A stretch of 64,000 nt of DNA, from NCBI GenBank assembly GCA_965228005.1, contig CBDDGV010000001.1, positions 434,001 to 498,000 on the forward strand. The letters are read 5' to 3'. The notes below the pieces were generated by a model that saw only the letters and a list, made by a program, of their open reading frames with translations, was not told where the DNA came from and ran no database searches. The position numbers and the translations under genes were made by a program. Below are positions 56,158 through 64,000 of the stretch, one piece after another (the first letter of the stretch is position 1; every line of letters starts with the position of its first letter). The DNA is from JBCCXZ01 sp965228005 (lineage in GTDB: Bacteria; Planctomycetota; Planctomycetia; Pirellulales; Lacipirellulaceae).

Positions 56158-59100
56158 TCAGACTCGACGCCGTAGGCTCGCGGTTGCCGCCAAAGCCAGC
56201 CCAAAGAGCACCGACGAAGCCGGTTCGGGAACGCCGATCAAGTTCAAAGCCGCTGCGGCCAACACCGGGTTGGCGTCGTTCAGGATCCGCCAGTCACGGA
56301 TGTCGACCCGGCCGTCGTAGTTGAAGTCGCCACGCGAGCGGGTTTCCAGGTCTCCGATCACCAATGACTGCTCAGTGGCGGCGGGGCCGGAGCCCTGCGT
56401 CCAGGTAAGTGCTTTTTCGGTGAGCCAGTTGTCGGCAAAGACCTGGATATCGAGCACGTCGACTACGTCGTCCGGAGTGCCTCCGGGCCCGGTTATGTCG
56501 CCCGCGGTGCTTGCGGCCATCAACGCGACATAGTCGTTATCGCGTTCCAGCTCGAACTCCCCGAAGTCGTCCGAGTTGTTCAGGCCCATGACGAACATCT
56601 CCAGGTCATCCACGATGCCGCTGAAGTAGTTGGTCTGACCGGTACCCGCCGTGGTGTCCGCGGCGTTCCCGCCGACAGCGAGGCCGGAGAAGTCTTGGTT
56701 ACCGATGGCGATCTCGTCGTTCGGCACGTCTTCACCGATGTAGGCGCCCGTCGCGATAGATTCCGCAACGCCGTCGACGTAGAGGATCGAACCGTTCCCG
56801 GGGCCAAATGGCCGTACGACCATCAGGTGATACCACCCGTTGTTCGCCCCCGTGTCGGCCGCTGCGACGGACGCAGCCGCTGTGCCGGTCGAAGATTTCG
56901 CGTCACCCGCGGGATAGTCGAACCCGGCGTAGCGCATGCCAAAGGTGCTAGTCTCAAAATCGATGAACACCCCGTGGTTGTTCGAGTCCATCACAATGTG
57001 GGCGTCCTCTGATGTCGGCAGATTCGACGGGTTCACCCACAACTGGAACCCGCGGTCAGTGACAAAGCTGTAATCGATCGGCCCCTGGGAAAGCAGTCCC
57101 TGGGTAGATGTTGGAGATAGCTCGGGGAAGTTGAGAGCTTCGCCCGGCAGCGTCTGTAAGTAGTGCCTAGCACCGGGGTCTCCGTTGTCGTTCAGCCTCG
57201 CTCCGAGTCCGCCAACCCCGTCCGGACGTCCGGTTATCGTCGCGTAGGTAGGAAATCCTCCGCCGCGGGTCCGAACCTGAAGGTCGATCAATTCGCCGAC
57301 TTGGGCGCCGGATGAGGGGGCGTTGTCGAATGTGTTGAATCCCAGTTGTTGTCCGAGGTTGTTGCCGGCGATTGCACCCGGGTCCGCCTCGCCGAAATTG
57401 TAGAGGCGGTCTGTGGTAGGAGGCGGGATCACCGCGGCAGCCGGGAGCTGCATCAGAATCGCCAAGAGCGTTGCCGAGACCGGTGCAAGGATCGCCTTAC
57501 GGGGCAAGCGCGAAGCGGACACCGCAGTGCGAGTCTGTGCCCGCCGGCGGCCTCGGGAGAGACCGAGTAAGGACAGCATCGTGGCCAGCAACCCGGCCGA
57601 GGCCGGTTCGGGGACAACCGCGACGGCCGAACTGGGCACTGCGCCTGTCCCGAAGAGCGCTTTCACATTGTCGATGTCTGCGGCGTTCACGATTCCGTCT
57701 CCGTTGGTGTCGCCGGTCGCGTTGGTGCCCGGCCCGCCGAATCCGGCTTGAACGATCAGCATGTCTGCCAGATCAACATCACCGTCGTTGTCGAAGTCCG
57801 AGTCGATCACGGGAGGCACGCCGATGTACTGTACGACCCCCTCGATTACCTGGCCGAATATGTTGGTGTAGGTGAACTCCAGTTCTTGATTCGCATCGAG
57901 GGCCGAAAGGAAGGCGGGGTTGATGATCTGCCCCATGTCCTCGGTGCGGCTGCTCACGAAGTCCGACTGCCCATCGAGGAAGAACTCGGAGAACTGCGTG
58001 TCACTCGAAGCAGCGAGCTGCCAGGACTCGAAGATGGTGTCGCCAACCACGGTTCCGGGGTCGGGGCCGTCGACCTCGTCCAACCCAGGGATGCCCTGCA
58101 GGCCTGCGTTAGGGTCGCCCGCCAGGTACCCGCTAGCGCTGACTATATCGATTCCGTTGATCGCAGCATTGACGATGTCACCGCCGATCAAATCGGCGGT
58201 CCCGTCAGTGAGATTCACCTGCAGTATGGAAGGATCGGCCGGGATCAGCACGTTGACGTTGTCGATCGCCCACCACCAGTCGTTCCATCCCTGGCCGAGT
58301 GAGAACTCTAGCTCAAGCGTCTGGGCAGAGGCCGAGGTCTGATAATCGAGGTCCAAGTCCCTGATCGCCTCGTTCGTGGCGTCCGGCTTGAAGAAGCCCG
58401 ATTCCTCGTCGGAGTCCCACCGGAGCACTTCTACGGCGCGTTCGGAGGGGAGCCCCCGATCGTACACGGCATTAATCACCGCGGTCTGATTGTTGAGGTC
58501 GTTCACGTCGCCGTCGTCGAATCCCTCTGGACGCCAGCTCGAATCGAAGTTGAGCTTTACCCGACCGTTAGGAGTATTCGCAGGAATGTTCATGACGGAC
58601 GTGGTCATGAAGGCATCGAAGAAGTCGTTCGTTGTGCTCGGCGGAGTCGTGTCGGGCCCTGGGGCGACGGTGTTGTCGTCCTCCCACTCGTCGGTATCTG
58701 CCACCACGATGACACCTGTTCCTAGGTCGAACTCGCTCCGCCGCTGGTCGGCGGTTGCCAACCAGAACGCCTTATCCACGAAGGCCCAACCGTTCCAGTC
58801 TTCGACGCCGTCTCCCTCGATCGGGGGGTTCGCCCGTCCGCCGCCGACGGTCCCGGAGCTATCCTGAAACGGCATCCCGCTGTCGTCGACGCTCCAACCC
58901 GTAGGCGGCGTGTCGGTCCACACCGCCGACTGCGTCGGATCTTCCTCTGGACTGGACAGCAGAGGAAGGTCATCGAAGTCCTCGATCAGCAGCGGTATCT
59001 GAGCCTCTGCCCGGTTCGTAGAGGCGAACACTCCTGCCATCAGGCACGCGGTCATCAGGGCGCCGCGCCGGGAGCGGCGGAAGAATCCGATCAACCCCAT

Positions 59101-60594
59101 CGGCAGCAGTAGCATTGCCGAAGAAGGCTCGGGCACGGCCAGCATTGCCGCAAAAGCGCCGGGGCCGCGGACGAGATCAAAGTTCCGTTTGAAGTCGAGG
59201 AAGTCTTGCACGGTGTGTTGTTTGTCTCCGTTGATATCTCCGAGGGCGTAGGCCTGAGCGACGGACAGCTGAGAGAGGTCGGCGCCGTAACCATTGAGGA
59301 AGGTCTGGTAGTCAAGCACGTCGATATTGGTGTCGAAGTTGAGGTCGAGGAACTGGAACTCCTCTCCACCGTTCCCGGTGAACTCAACGAAGCCTTGGAT
59401 CGGGTCGTTCACGCCCTCGACGAGGTACTCGAAGACCACGTCATCCTCGAAGTACTGCACCCAAGCGGCGCCGAGCTGGATCGTGCCGCCGGCGGGCAAT
59501 ACGTCGAAGTCCGCGTGGCCCTCTGCAAGGGAACCGGTGCCCGGTGGGCCGGAGAGCTCAAACCAATCGGGGTCTGCATCAGCCAAGAAGGTCGCCGCGC
59601 TGCCGTTGAATGCGCCCGAAGCCGAGCGGAGGGTGTACTGGTTCAGATTGATCGCGGCACCGGTGTTGTTCGTGATCTCGACAACCTTGCTGTCCCGGTC
59701 GATCGTGGCCCGCAACACGCCGTCCTGCGCCGGGGAGGAACCGGAGAACACGGAGAGGTTATCGATCGCCCACCACCAGTTGTTGCCCGCGTCGAAGAGC
59801 CGGAACTCGAGGTCCACTTCCGTAGCGCCCGCAGGGTTCACTAGAGGGAGAAACACTGCCTCGTTCTCGACGTTCAGCCCTGGCGCCGGGGCGCCGTTAT
59901 TGAAGTCGTCGGCGTGGTAGTTGGGCGAGAGGATGTCGGAGTCCCAGCTCACAACCGTGATCTCGGTGCTACCCGGGTCGTTGTAACGGGCCACCAGCTC
60001 TGCCTTCTGGTTGCCCTCGGGCTGCCAGGACGAATGGAAAAAGATGTTGAGGGAGTTGGGCGCAACGCTTCCAGGGATGACGATGTTGTTGACGTTGAGA
60101 GAAGAGTCGAAGCTGCCAAATGAGGTCGGGCTGTCGAGGCCGCTGCCGCTGAAGTCGTCCCATTCGTCGGGATCGGCGACCGCGATCGTGCCACTGGCGT
60201 TGATGAACTCTTCTCGGTTCTGCCCGCCCGCGGTGTCTATCCACCAATTCTTGTCCACAAAGCTCCAGCCTTCGAACTCGGCGACGCCGATCAGATTCGC
60301 GTTCGGGCCGGTGGTGGTTTCGGCCGGCAATGCAGTGTTGTCGACCGTCCAAGCGGCGTCCGACGACAGCTCCGAGGGGAGTGTCGCCGGAGCGAGCTGA
60401 GCGTCTCGACCGAAGTTCGTCCACACTTCTCGTTGCTCACGCCCGCGGACTTCCGTCTCGAACGTGGTGATCGGCGTGAGGGTAACGCTCTCGAAGTCCT
60501 CTTGCAGCAGCACCTGGCCGTCTGCTGCGGCAGCGCCCAGCAATGCGAGTCCAACAACAAAGGGTAAAGGGCTTCGCGTTATCTCGAACTTCAT
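56158..60594 (-). CDS. Triple-module PEP-CTERM protein: three exported surface proteins fused in one frame (1,478 aa)
   Basis: The start MKFEITRSPLPFVVGLALLG (ATG 60594) gives a signal peptide. Three modules follow in one unbroken frame. Modules 1 (to about residue 510) and 2 (to about 1020) share a domain with DEWDD, SSWQPEG/SSWRPEG and WWWAIDN. Module 3 has a LamG-like domain. Each ends with a dockerin-like calcium segment and a PEP-CTERM anchor: LAVPEPSSAMLL (about 485), VVPEPASAGLL (about 993) and GVPEPASSVLF (about 1454). After anchors 1 and 2 a basic cluster and a new signal-peptide-like stretch follow directly (MTACLMAGVFASTNRAEAQ; LAPVSATLLAILMQLPAAAV). It may be a polyprotein, or three genes joined by loss of stops. 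Confidence 0.8.
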   Translation of the reverse strand: MKFEITRSPLPFVVGLALLGAAAADGQVLLQEDFESVTLTPITTFETEVRGREQREVWTNFGRDAQLAPATLPSELSSDAAWTVDNTALPAETTTGPNANLIGVAEFEGWSFVDKNWWIDTAGGQNREEFINASGTIAVADPDEWDDFSGSGLDSPTSFGSFDSSLNVNNIVIPGSVAPNSLNIFFHSSWQPEGNQKAELVARYNDPGSTEITVVSWDSDILSPNYHADDFNNGAPAPGLNVENEAVFLPLVNPAGATEVDLEFRLFDAGNNWWWAIDNLSVFSGSSPAQDGVLRATIDRDSKVVEITNNTGAAINLNQYTLRSASGAFNGSAATFLADADPDWFELSGPPGTGSLAEGHADFDVLPAGGTIQLGAAWVQYFEDDVVFEYLVEGVNDPIQGFVEFTGNGGEEFQFLDLNFDTNIDVLDYQTFLNGYGADLSQLSVAQAYALGDINGDKQHTVQDFLDFKRNFDLVRGPGAFAAMLAVPEPSSAMLLLPMGLIGFFRRSRRGALMTACLMAGVFASTNRAEAQIPLLIEDFDDLPLLSSPEEDPTQSAVWTDTPPTGWSVDDSGMPFQDSSGTVGGGRANPPIEGDGVEDWNGWAFVDKAFWLATADQRRSEFDLGTGVIVVADTDEWEDDNTVAPGPDTTPPSTTNDFFDAFMTTSVMNIPANTPNGRVKLNFDSSWRPEGFDDGDVNDLNNQTAVINAVYDRGLPSERAVEVLRWDSDEESGFFKPDATNEAIRDLDLDYQTSASAQTLELEFSLGQGWNDWWWAIDNVNVLIPADPSILQVNLTDGTADLIGGDIVNAAINGIDIVSASGYLAGDPNAGLQGIPGLDEVDGPDPGTVVGDTIFESWQLAASSDTQFSEFFLDGQSDFVSSRTEDMGQIINPAFLSALDANQELEFTYTNIFGQVIEGVVQYIGVPPVIDSDFDNDGDVDLADMLIVQAGFGGPGTNATGDTNGDGIVNAADIDNVKALFGTGAVPSSAVAVVPEPASAGLLATMLSLLGLSRGRRRAQTRTAVSASRLPRKAILAPVSATLLAILMQLPAAAVIPPPTTDRLYNFGEADPGAIAGNNLGQQLGFNTFDNAPSSGAQVGELIDLQVRTRGGGFPTYATITGRPDGVGGLGARLNDNGDPGARHYLQTLPGEALNFPELSPTSTQGLLSQGPIDYSFVTDRGFQLWVNPSNLPTSEDAHIVMDSNNHGVFIDFETSTFGMRYAGFDYPAGDAKSSTGTAAASVAAADTGANNGWYHLMVVRPFGPGNGSILYVDGVAESIATGAYIGEDVPNDEIAIGNQDFSGLAVGGNAADTTAGTGQTNYFSGIVDDLEMFVMGLNNSDDFGEFELERDNDYVALMAASTAGDITGPGGTPDDVVDVLDIQVFADNWLTEKALTWTQGSGPAATEQSLVIGDLETRSRGDFNYDGRVDIRDWRILNDANPVLAAAALNLIGVPEPASSVLFGLALAATASLRRRV

Positions 60595-60844
60595 TTGGTT
60601 GCAAACTCCTGTTGATGCCTGTCCGCTTTGTCCGCCGATGAGCAAGAGGCTCGTCTGGTTCCGACAACGCCGCGTCGCAACGGCGCGCACCCGAGTCCCG
60701 GAACGCGGTGTGTTGTAGGCGGCACTTGTGTTCATTCCGTGAGGGTTGACCGCCCCGATAGCGACCGACCGATTGACGGATTGCGCACACCTGGCCGCAC
60801 GCCCGAAGGCATTACCCAGCAGCGGGTTAGAGAACCAGCCCCCC
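60595..60844. other. Gap between the triple PEP-CTERM gene and the membrane protein gene
   Basis: This 250-bp stretch should contain the promoter of the triple-module gene. GGAG lies 11 bases before its start. The frame is open upstream to 60735 without a signal peptide. No other feature was seen. Confidence 0.5.
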
Positions 60845-61375
60845 CTAGGAACGTTTCCTGCGGCGGCCCTTTGCCCGGCTCTTCTCGGCCGGACTATCTT
60901 CGCGAGCTTTCAGAGCATCCCCTCGAAACAAAGCGGGCAGAGTGAGAGAGAACAACGCCACGCCAAACAAGATCGCGAAGGCGCCAATGGGGACGAGGAA
61001 GATGCCCGGCCCGGGGTCGCCGCCGTAGAACCAGAGGCCACCTAGGAAGAACCCTACGGGTACTGTTGCCCAGCCGAAGAGCGAAAGATTTGAGGCGAGC
61101 CTTGGGGCGGCTCGGCTCACCGAACCCTCAGTGATCGCTGCCTTGATTGTCAGACCGAAGACAGCCTGCAGCAAGGAAAAGAGGGTCCCATGCGCGTGGG
61201 CGAGGGTCCACATGAATCGCCGAGTCTCGTTGTCGACACTCAGGTAGTAACCGAGCTTCAGGCCGTGGAGGCTCTCCAGCAAAACGCCCAATGCCATGAA
61301 CAGCACTACTCCCCACCAGCCCACGAACAAGTGGCGGACTGCGATCTGGTTCCATTCATCTGATGAGTTACTCAA
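60845..61375 (-). CDS. Small membrane protein of unknown function next to an octaheme cytochrome (176 aa)
   Basis: It has about four transmembrane helices (for example VVLFMALGVLLESLHGLKLG and VPIGAFAILFGVALFSLTLP) and a basic Lys/Arg-rich tail. A histidine motif AHAHGTLFSLLQAVFG in the second helix could bind heme or take part in electron transfer. That is inference, and no family was recognised. The start is TTG 61375, preceded by GGAGG. The cytochrome gene ends 49 bp upstream on the same strand, so the two are likely co-transcribed and the protein may be its membrane partner. Confidence 0.65.
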   Translation of the reverse strand: MSNSSDEWNQIAVRHLFVGWWGVVLFMALGVLLESLHGLKLGYYLSVDNETRRFMWTLAHAHGTLFSLLQAVFGLTIKAAITEGSVSRAAPRLASNLSLFGWATVPVGFFLGGLWFYGGDPGPGIFLVPIGAFAILFGVALFSLTLPALFRGDALKAREDSPAEKSRAKGRRRKRS

Positions 61376-61424
61376 GAGCTCCTCCGTCGATCCCAGCGCG
61401 TTTCAGATCCAGCCAAGACGCGAG

Positions 61425-63371
61425 TTACTCTTTGATCACCACCGGGCGATTGTTGCGACGACGGAGCAGAGACTTGACTTGCTCGCCCATTAAGCCACGC
61501 TCGTCGTGGATGAGCAACTCTGCACCGGTGCGGGTCGGCCGGTCGTCGCGCTCCGACCACACCCGGATGGCCTCAGCCGCCGCCGCGGCCAGTTCTTTCT
61601 TGGGGGCTAGGAAGTCGTACTCCAACCCATCGAATCCGGGCAGCGTGCCCAGTGACGTCTTTCCGACGTACCGCACTACCCCGTAGGGGTCGGCAAGTAA
61701 CGCCGCGACGTGCGGAGCCAGCCACGTGTTCCCCGACGCCCGCTGGGCGGGCAGCCACCCTGCGTGCCATCCGGCGACTGCCCGCTGCGCGGCGTCGCCC
61801 CGGAGCATCCACAAAACCCCAGCCGCCAAGCTCTCCTGGTCTGCGTCTCCCCGGACGCTCTTGGCCCCGTACCACTCCGCAAGGTGATCCTGCGTCCACC
61901 GCAAGCTCTTGTCGAGGTGGCAAAGGTTGCAGGCGTTGGGCACGCCGGTCTCAACACTCTCTGCAGCGCTGGGAGAGACGATCTGGTGGCTGCGGATGGC
62001 ACTGAACAGCGCGTAGGTGTTGTGAGGCATATGGCAGTTCATGCACTCACTGCCGCTTGAACCCGCCGGGTGGCGTGAGTGGTCGACCACCGCTTCCGTC
62101 GATTCAAGGCGTGTGTGGCACCCGGTGCACGCGAGGTTTGTGTCCATGCCGGGCTTCAGTTGGTGATTCGGGTCTCCGTGGTGCATAGTGTGACAGCTTC
62201 CGCACGACATCGTGCCCTCCTGATAGCAGGCTGAGGCGCTCATCGCCGTGAACTCACGACCACCGGCCAAGATCGTGCCGTTGTCCCACCAACGCTCGCG
62301 GAAGAACGAGCGGTTCCGCTGGAAATCGGCCTCGGCCTCAGCTGTCGCCCTGCCCCGAGGGTGCTGAATCTGGTAGCGAGTTCGCTCGATCGACTCGCCC
62401 GGTCGGAAGAGCACCCCCTTGCGGGCGTACTCCATGCCGAACTCGCTCCGCGTGACGAACACGCTGTGGCATTGGCCGCAGATCTCGCTGGACCGTTGGT
62501 GGTCCAGGTCGTCTGGGTTGACGATCCCCGTGCCGCTATCACCGCCTATGTGCGAGGCGTACCTCTCAAGCGGGTTGCTGTAACGCTCCACGTGCTCTCG
62601 ACCGGGCCCGTGGCAGGCTTCACAGGAGATCCCCAACTCACCAACTTCCGTCGCGAAGCCCGATTGCTGCCCCTCGCCGACGAGCCCAGGGTTTCCGCCG
62701 GTGCTGTGGCACCTGATGCAGTGGTGATTCCACTGCGTGATCATGCGGCCTGAATCAGATGGCCGCATGAAGGCTTCCTCGCGCGGTATCCATTGATCCT
62801 CCTTTGGGAGGTAGACCAGCGGCAGGGTCTGCAGGAGGTTGCCGTACTTGTCATCACCGGTGACCCAGTACGTTTGGTAGTGGTGGGAACCCGTGGTCAT
62901 CACCACCCTGCGCTCGACGCGGGGGATCTTCTCCAGTGGGGTCGGCTTGCCGCCCTGTACGACGTACATCAGCTCCTCGGGGTCCGGCATCTCCGCCCAG
63001 AATTCGTTCCCCTTGCGGAACACCCGATACTCGAGCCCTTCCGACACGATCGTCGAGCCGTCGAATTCGCCCATCACCGTCTCGGGCAGCGCCGCCTGGG
63101 TCATCGTCCGGTGGTACGACTCGTGCCAACTCGCGTACTCACCGGGGTGGCAACGCCGGCATTCGGCCGACGACACGTACTCGTCCCGTCGGTTTCCAGG
63201 GAGCTCGTCGCCGATGGATGCCTGGAATCTGGCCAGCCCCGCGCGTGAGTCTCGGTATGTGTCGAAGCGGGCCCCGCACACAGCCACAATCAACGCTGCC
63301 GAGAGGAAGGCGAAGATCGCCGTTCTCCCGCGGGAGAGCTTCGGCTTGCGGTCGTTGGCAGCAGCACCCAT
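61425..63371 (-). CDS. Octaheme cytochrome c (cytochrome c554-like, 648 aa)
   Basis: Eight CxxCH heme sites are visible in order: CRRCH (residues 71-75), CIRCH, CEACH, CGQCH, CGSCH, CTGCH, CMNCH and CNLCH. An N-terminal membrane helix or signal anchor (AIFAFLSAALIVAVCGARF) exports it. The heme part fits the cytochrome c554/c-prime family. After the last heme, about 150 residues without heme sites complete the protein. Members of this wide family transfer electrons or reduce N- or S-compounds; no substrate can be assigned. ATG 63371 is used. It lies upstream of the small membrane protein, with which it probably forms a unit. Confidence 0.9.
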   Translation of the reverse strand: MGAAANDRKPKLSRGRTAIFAFLSAALIVAVCGARFDTYRDSRAGLARFQASIGDELPGNRRDEYVSSAECRRCHPGEYASWHESYHRTMTQAALPETVMGEFDGSTIVSEGLEYRVFRKGNEFWAEMPDPEELMYVVQGGKPTPLEKIPRVERRVVMTTGSHHYQTYWVTGDDKYGNLLQTLPLVYLPKEDQWIPREEAFMRPSDSGRMITQWNHHCIRCHSTGGNPGLVGEGQQSGFATEVGELGISCEACHGPGREHVERYSNPLERYASHIGGDSGTGIVNPDDLDHQRSSEICGQCHSVFVTRSEFGMEYARKGVLFRPGESIERTRYQIQHPRGRATAEAEADFQRNRSFFRERWWDNGTILAGGREFTAMSASACYQEGTMSCGSCHTMHHGDPNHQLKPGMDTNLACTGCHTRLESTEAVVDHSRHPAGSSGSECMNCHMPHNTYALFSAIRSHQIVSPSAAESVETGVPNACNLCHLDKSLRWTQDHLAEWYGAKSVRGDADQESLAAGVLWMLRGDAAQRAVAGWHAGWLPAQRASGNTWLAPHVAALLADPYGVVRYVGKTSLGTLPGFDGLEYDFLAPKKELAAAAAEAIRVWSERDDRPTRTGAELLIHDERGLMGEQVKSLLRRRNNRPVVIKE

Positions 63372-63400
63372 TGGTATCTTCTCGGGGAGTACGGTATGCG

Positions 63401-63443
63401 AAAAAGCGGCCCCGCCGTCAGCAAACTGACAACGGGGCCGCTT
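63401..63443 (-). terminator. Intrinsic terminator after the right-edge PEP-CTERM gene
   Basis: AAGCGGCCCCG (63404-63414) pairs with CGGGGCCGCTT (63433-63443). Inside it GTCAG pairs with CTGAC around a CAAA loop. On the minus strand the hairpin is followed by TTTTT (63401-63405). It lies between the PEP-CTERM gene's stop (63513) and the cytochrome start, so it should end the PEP-CTERM transcript. Confidence 0.85.
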
Positions 63444-63512
63444 GGTTCACAACTCACCATCCAGACGTGCTGCCCGTCCACTGCGAACGGGTATCTCGTC
63501 ATGGTTCACCAA

Positions 63513-64000
63513 CTAGCTGCGGCGACGCAGGCCCAGCGCGGAAAGGCCCAGCAGCACCAAAGCGGCCGAGGTTGGTTCGGGGATCGTCGACACCCTGATG
63601 TTGTCGATCGCCCACCACCAGTCGTCGCCCCCGATGTACTGGAACGCGTACTGGGCGGTCGTGGCGCCGTCGGGGATCGGGACGTCGACAATCACGGTCT
63701 CGTTGGTGTTGTCGTCCTTGAACAAGCCGTTGTCGTCGTTCGACTGCCAGTTCAGGATGACCTGCGGGCCGTTTCCGTCGCCGAAGTCGACGGTGATCAC
63801 GGCCTCGTTGAGGTCTTCGGCACGCCAGCTGGAGTCGAAAACCAACCGGACCTGACCCCGGCCGTCATCGGGGATGTTCAGCACAGGGGTGGCCATCAGC
63901 GTGTCCATCGGGGCGATGCCGTCCGGATCGTTCAGGTCGTCCCACTCGTCGCCGTCGGCGATCGCGGCGACGCCCGAAGCCTTGTCGAAGTCGCCGCGCC
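63513..64000 (-). CDS. PEP-CTERM surface protein, 5' end outside the window
   Basis: The minus-strand frame is open to the right edge, so the start is not visible. The visible part contains IADGDEWDD, VFDSSWRAEDLN, LNWQSNDDNGLFKDD and DDWWWAIDNIRVSTIPEP, matching modules 1 and 2 of the triple PEP-CTERM protein. It ends with SALVLLGLSALGLRRRS, a typical PEP-CTERM anchor with a basic end. It lacks a dockerin segment between the domain and the anchor, unlike those modules. It is followed by an intrinsic terminator. Confidence 0.85.
   Translation of the reverse strand, partial: RGDFDKASGVAAIADGDEWDDLNDPDGIAPMDTLMATPVLNIPDDGRGQVRLVFDSSWRAEDLNEAVITVDFGDGNGPQVILNWQSNDDNGLFKDDNTNETVIVDVPIPDGATTAQYAFQYIGGDDWWWAIDNIRVSTIPEPTSAALVLLGLSALGLRRRS

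Overview
The window reads as chromosomal DNA of a planctomycete, probably a Pirellulales/Lacipirellulaceae-like member. That placement is an inference from gene content: several PEP-CTERM surface proteins with dockerin-like EF-hands, two DUF1559 prepilin-like proteins, an LEPR-XLL-type N-terminal motif on a giant RTX protein, a planctomycete-type bacterial microcompartment (BMC) locus, sulfatase and GH92 genes, and high GC. No rRNA, tRNA or CRISPR array was seen.

Layout. 1-2.8 kb: two tandem flavin-dependent halogenase-like genes, the first cut by the window edge. 3.3-8.6 kb: a 1,766-residue RTX/G8/beta-helix surface protein carrying a 620-bp near-identical internal duplication. 8.9-12.4 kb: an MscS-type channel facing a CorA-type transporter. 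12.6-15.7 kb: glpK-glpD. 15.9-19.4 kb: a membrane alpha/beta hydrolase, a YihY/BrkB protein and a CIA30-like secreted protein. 19.9-29.3 kb: a complete BMC operon in the order DeoR regulator, PduL, two BMC-H, AckA, BMC-P, CoA-acylating aldehyde dehydrogenase, BMC-P, a 92-residue unknown, BMC-P, class II aldolase, lactate/malate-type dehydrogenase, zinc alcohol dehydrogenase. A convergent GntR/LacI-type regulator follows. 31.0-32.3 kb: an IS3-family element that truncates a PEP-CTERM gene. 32.7-41.1 kb: an intact paralogue of that gene, a lipoprotein, a DUF1559 protein, a sodium/solute symporter, a GH92 mannosidase and a sulfatase. 42.2-45.7 kb: a 1,153-residue beta-repeat PEP-CTERM protein. 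46.7-51.8 kb: a minus-strand operon of an alkaline-phosphatase-superfamily enzyme and two LamG/purple-acid-phosphatase-like enzymes, divergent from a XylR-type AraC regulator at 52.1 kb. 53.5-54.8 kb: a class III aminotransferase. 54.8-64 kb: minus-strand DUF1559, a triple-module PEP-CTERM fusion protein, a membrane protein, an octaheme cytochrome c, and a PEP-CTERM gene cut by the right edge.

How the genes work together. The BMC operon fits the known Planctomycetes/Verrucomicrobia compartment for L-fucose and L-rhamnose. The aldolase cleaves the sugar 1-phosphate to DHAP and L-lactaldehyde. The aldehyde dehydrogenase, PduL and AckA convert lactaldehyde to lactate with ATP formation, and the two other dehydrogenases probably recycle NAD(H) inside the shell. 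Five proteins of the operon carry amphipathic terminal helices that look like encapsulation peptides. The symporter, GH92 and sulfatase genes suggest use of sulfated, mannose-containing glycans.

The points most worth checking are the three-in-one PEP-CTERM protein, the unknown 92-residue BMC protein, the three helically phased repeats upstream of the DeoR gene, the duplication in the RTX gene whose noted differences are all synonymous, and a phosphatase paralogue with GNGE in place of the GNHE metal motif.
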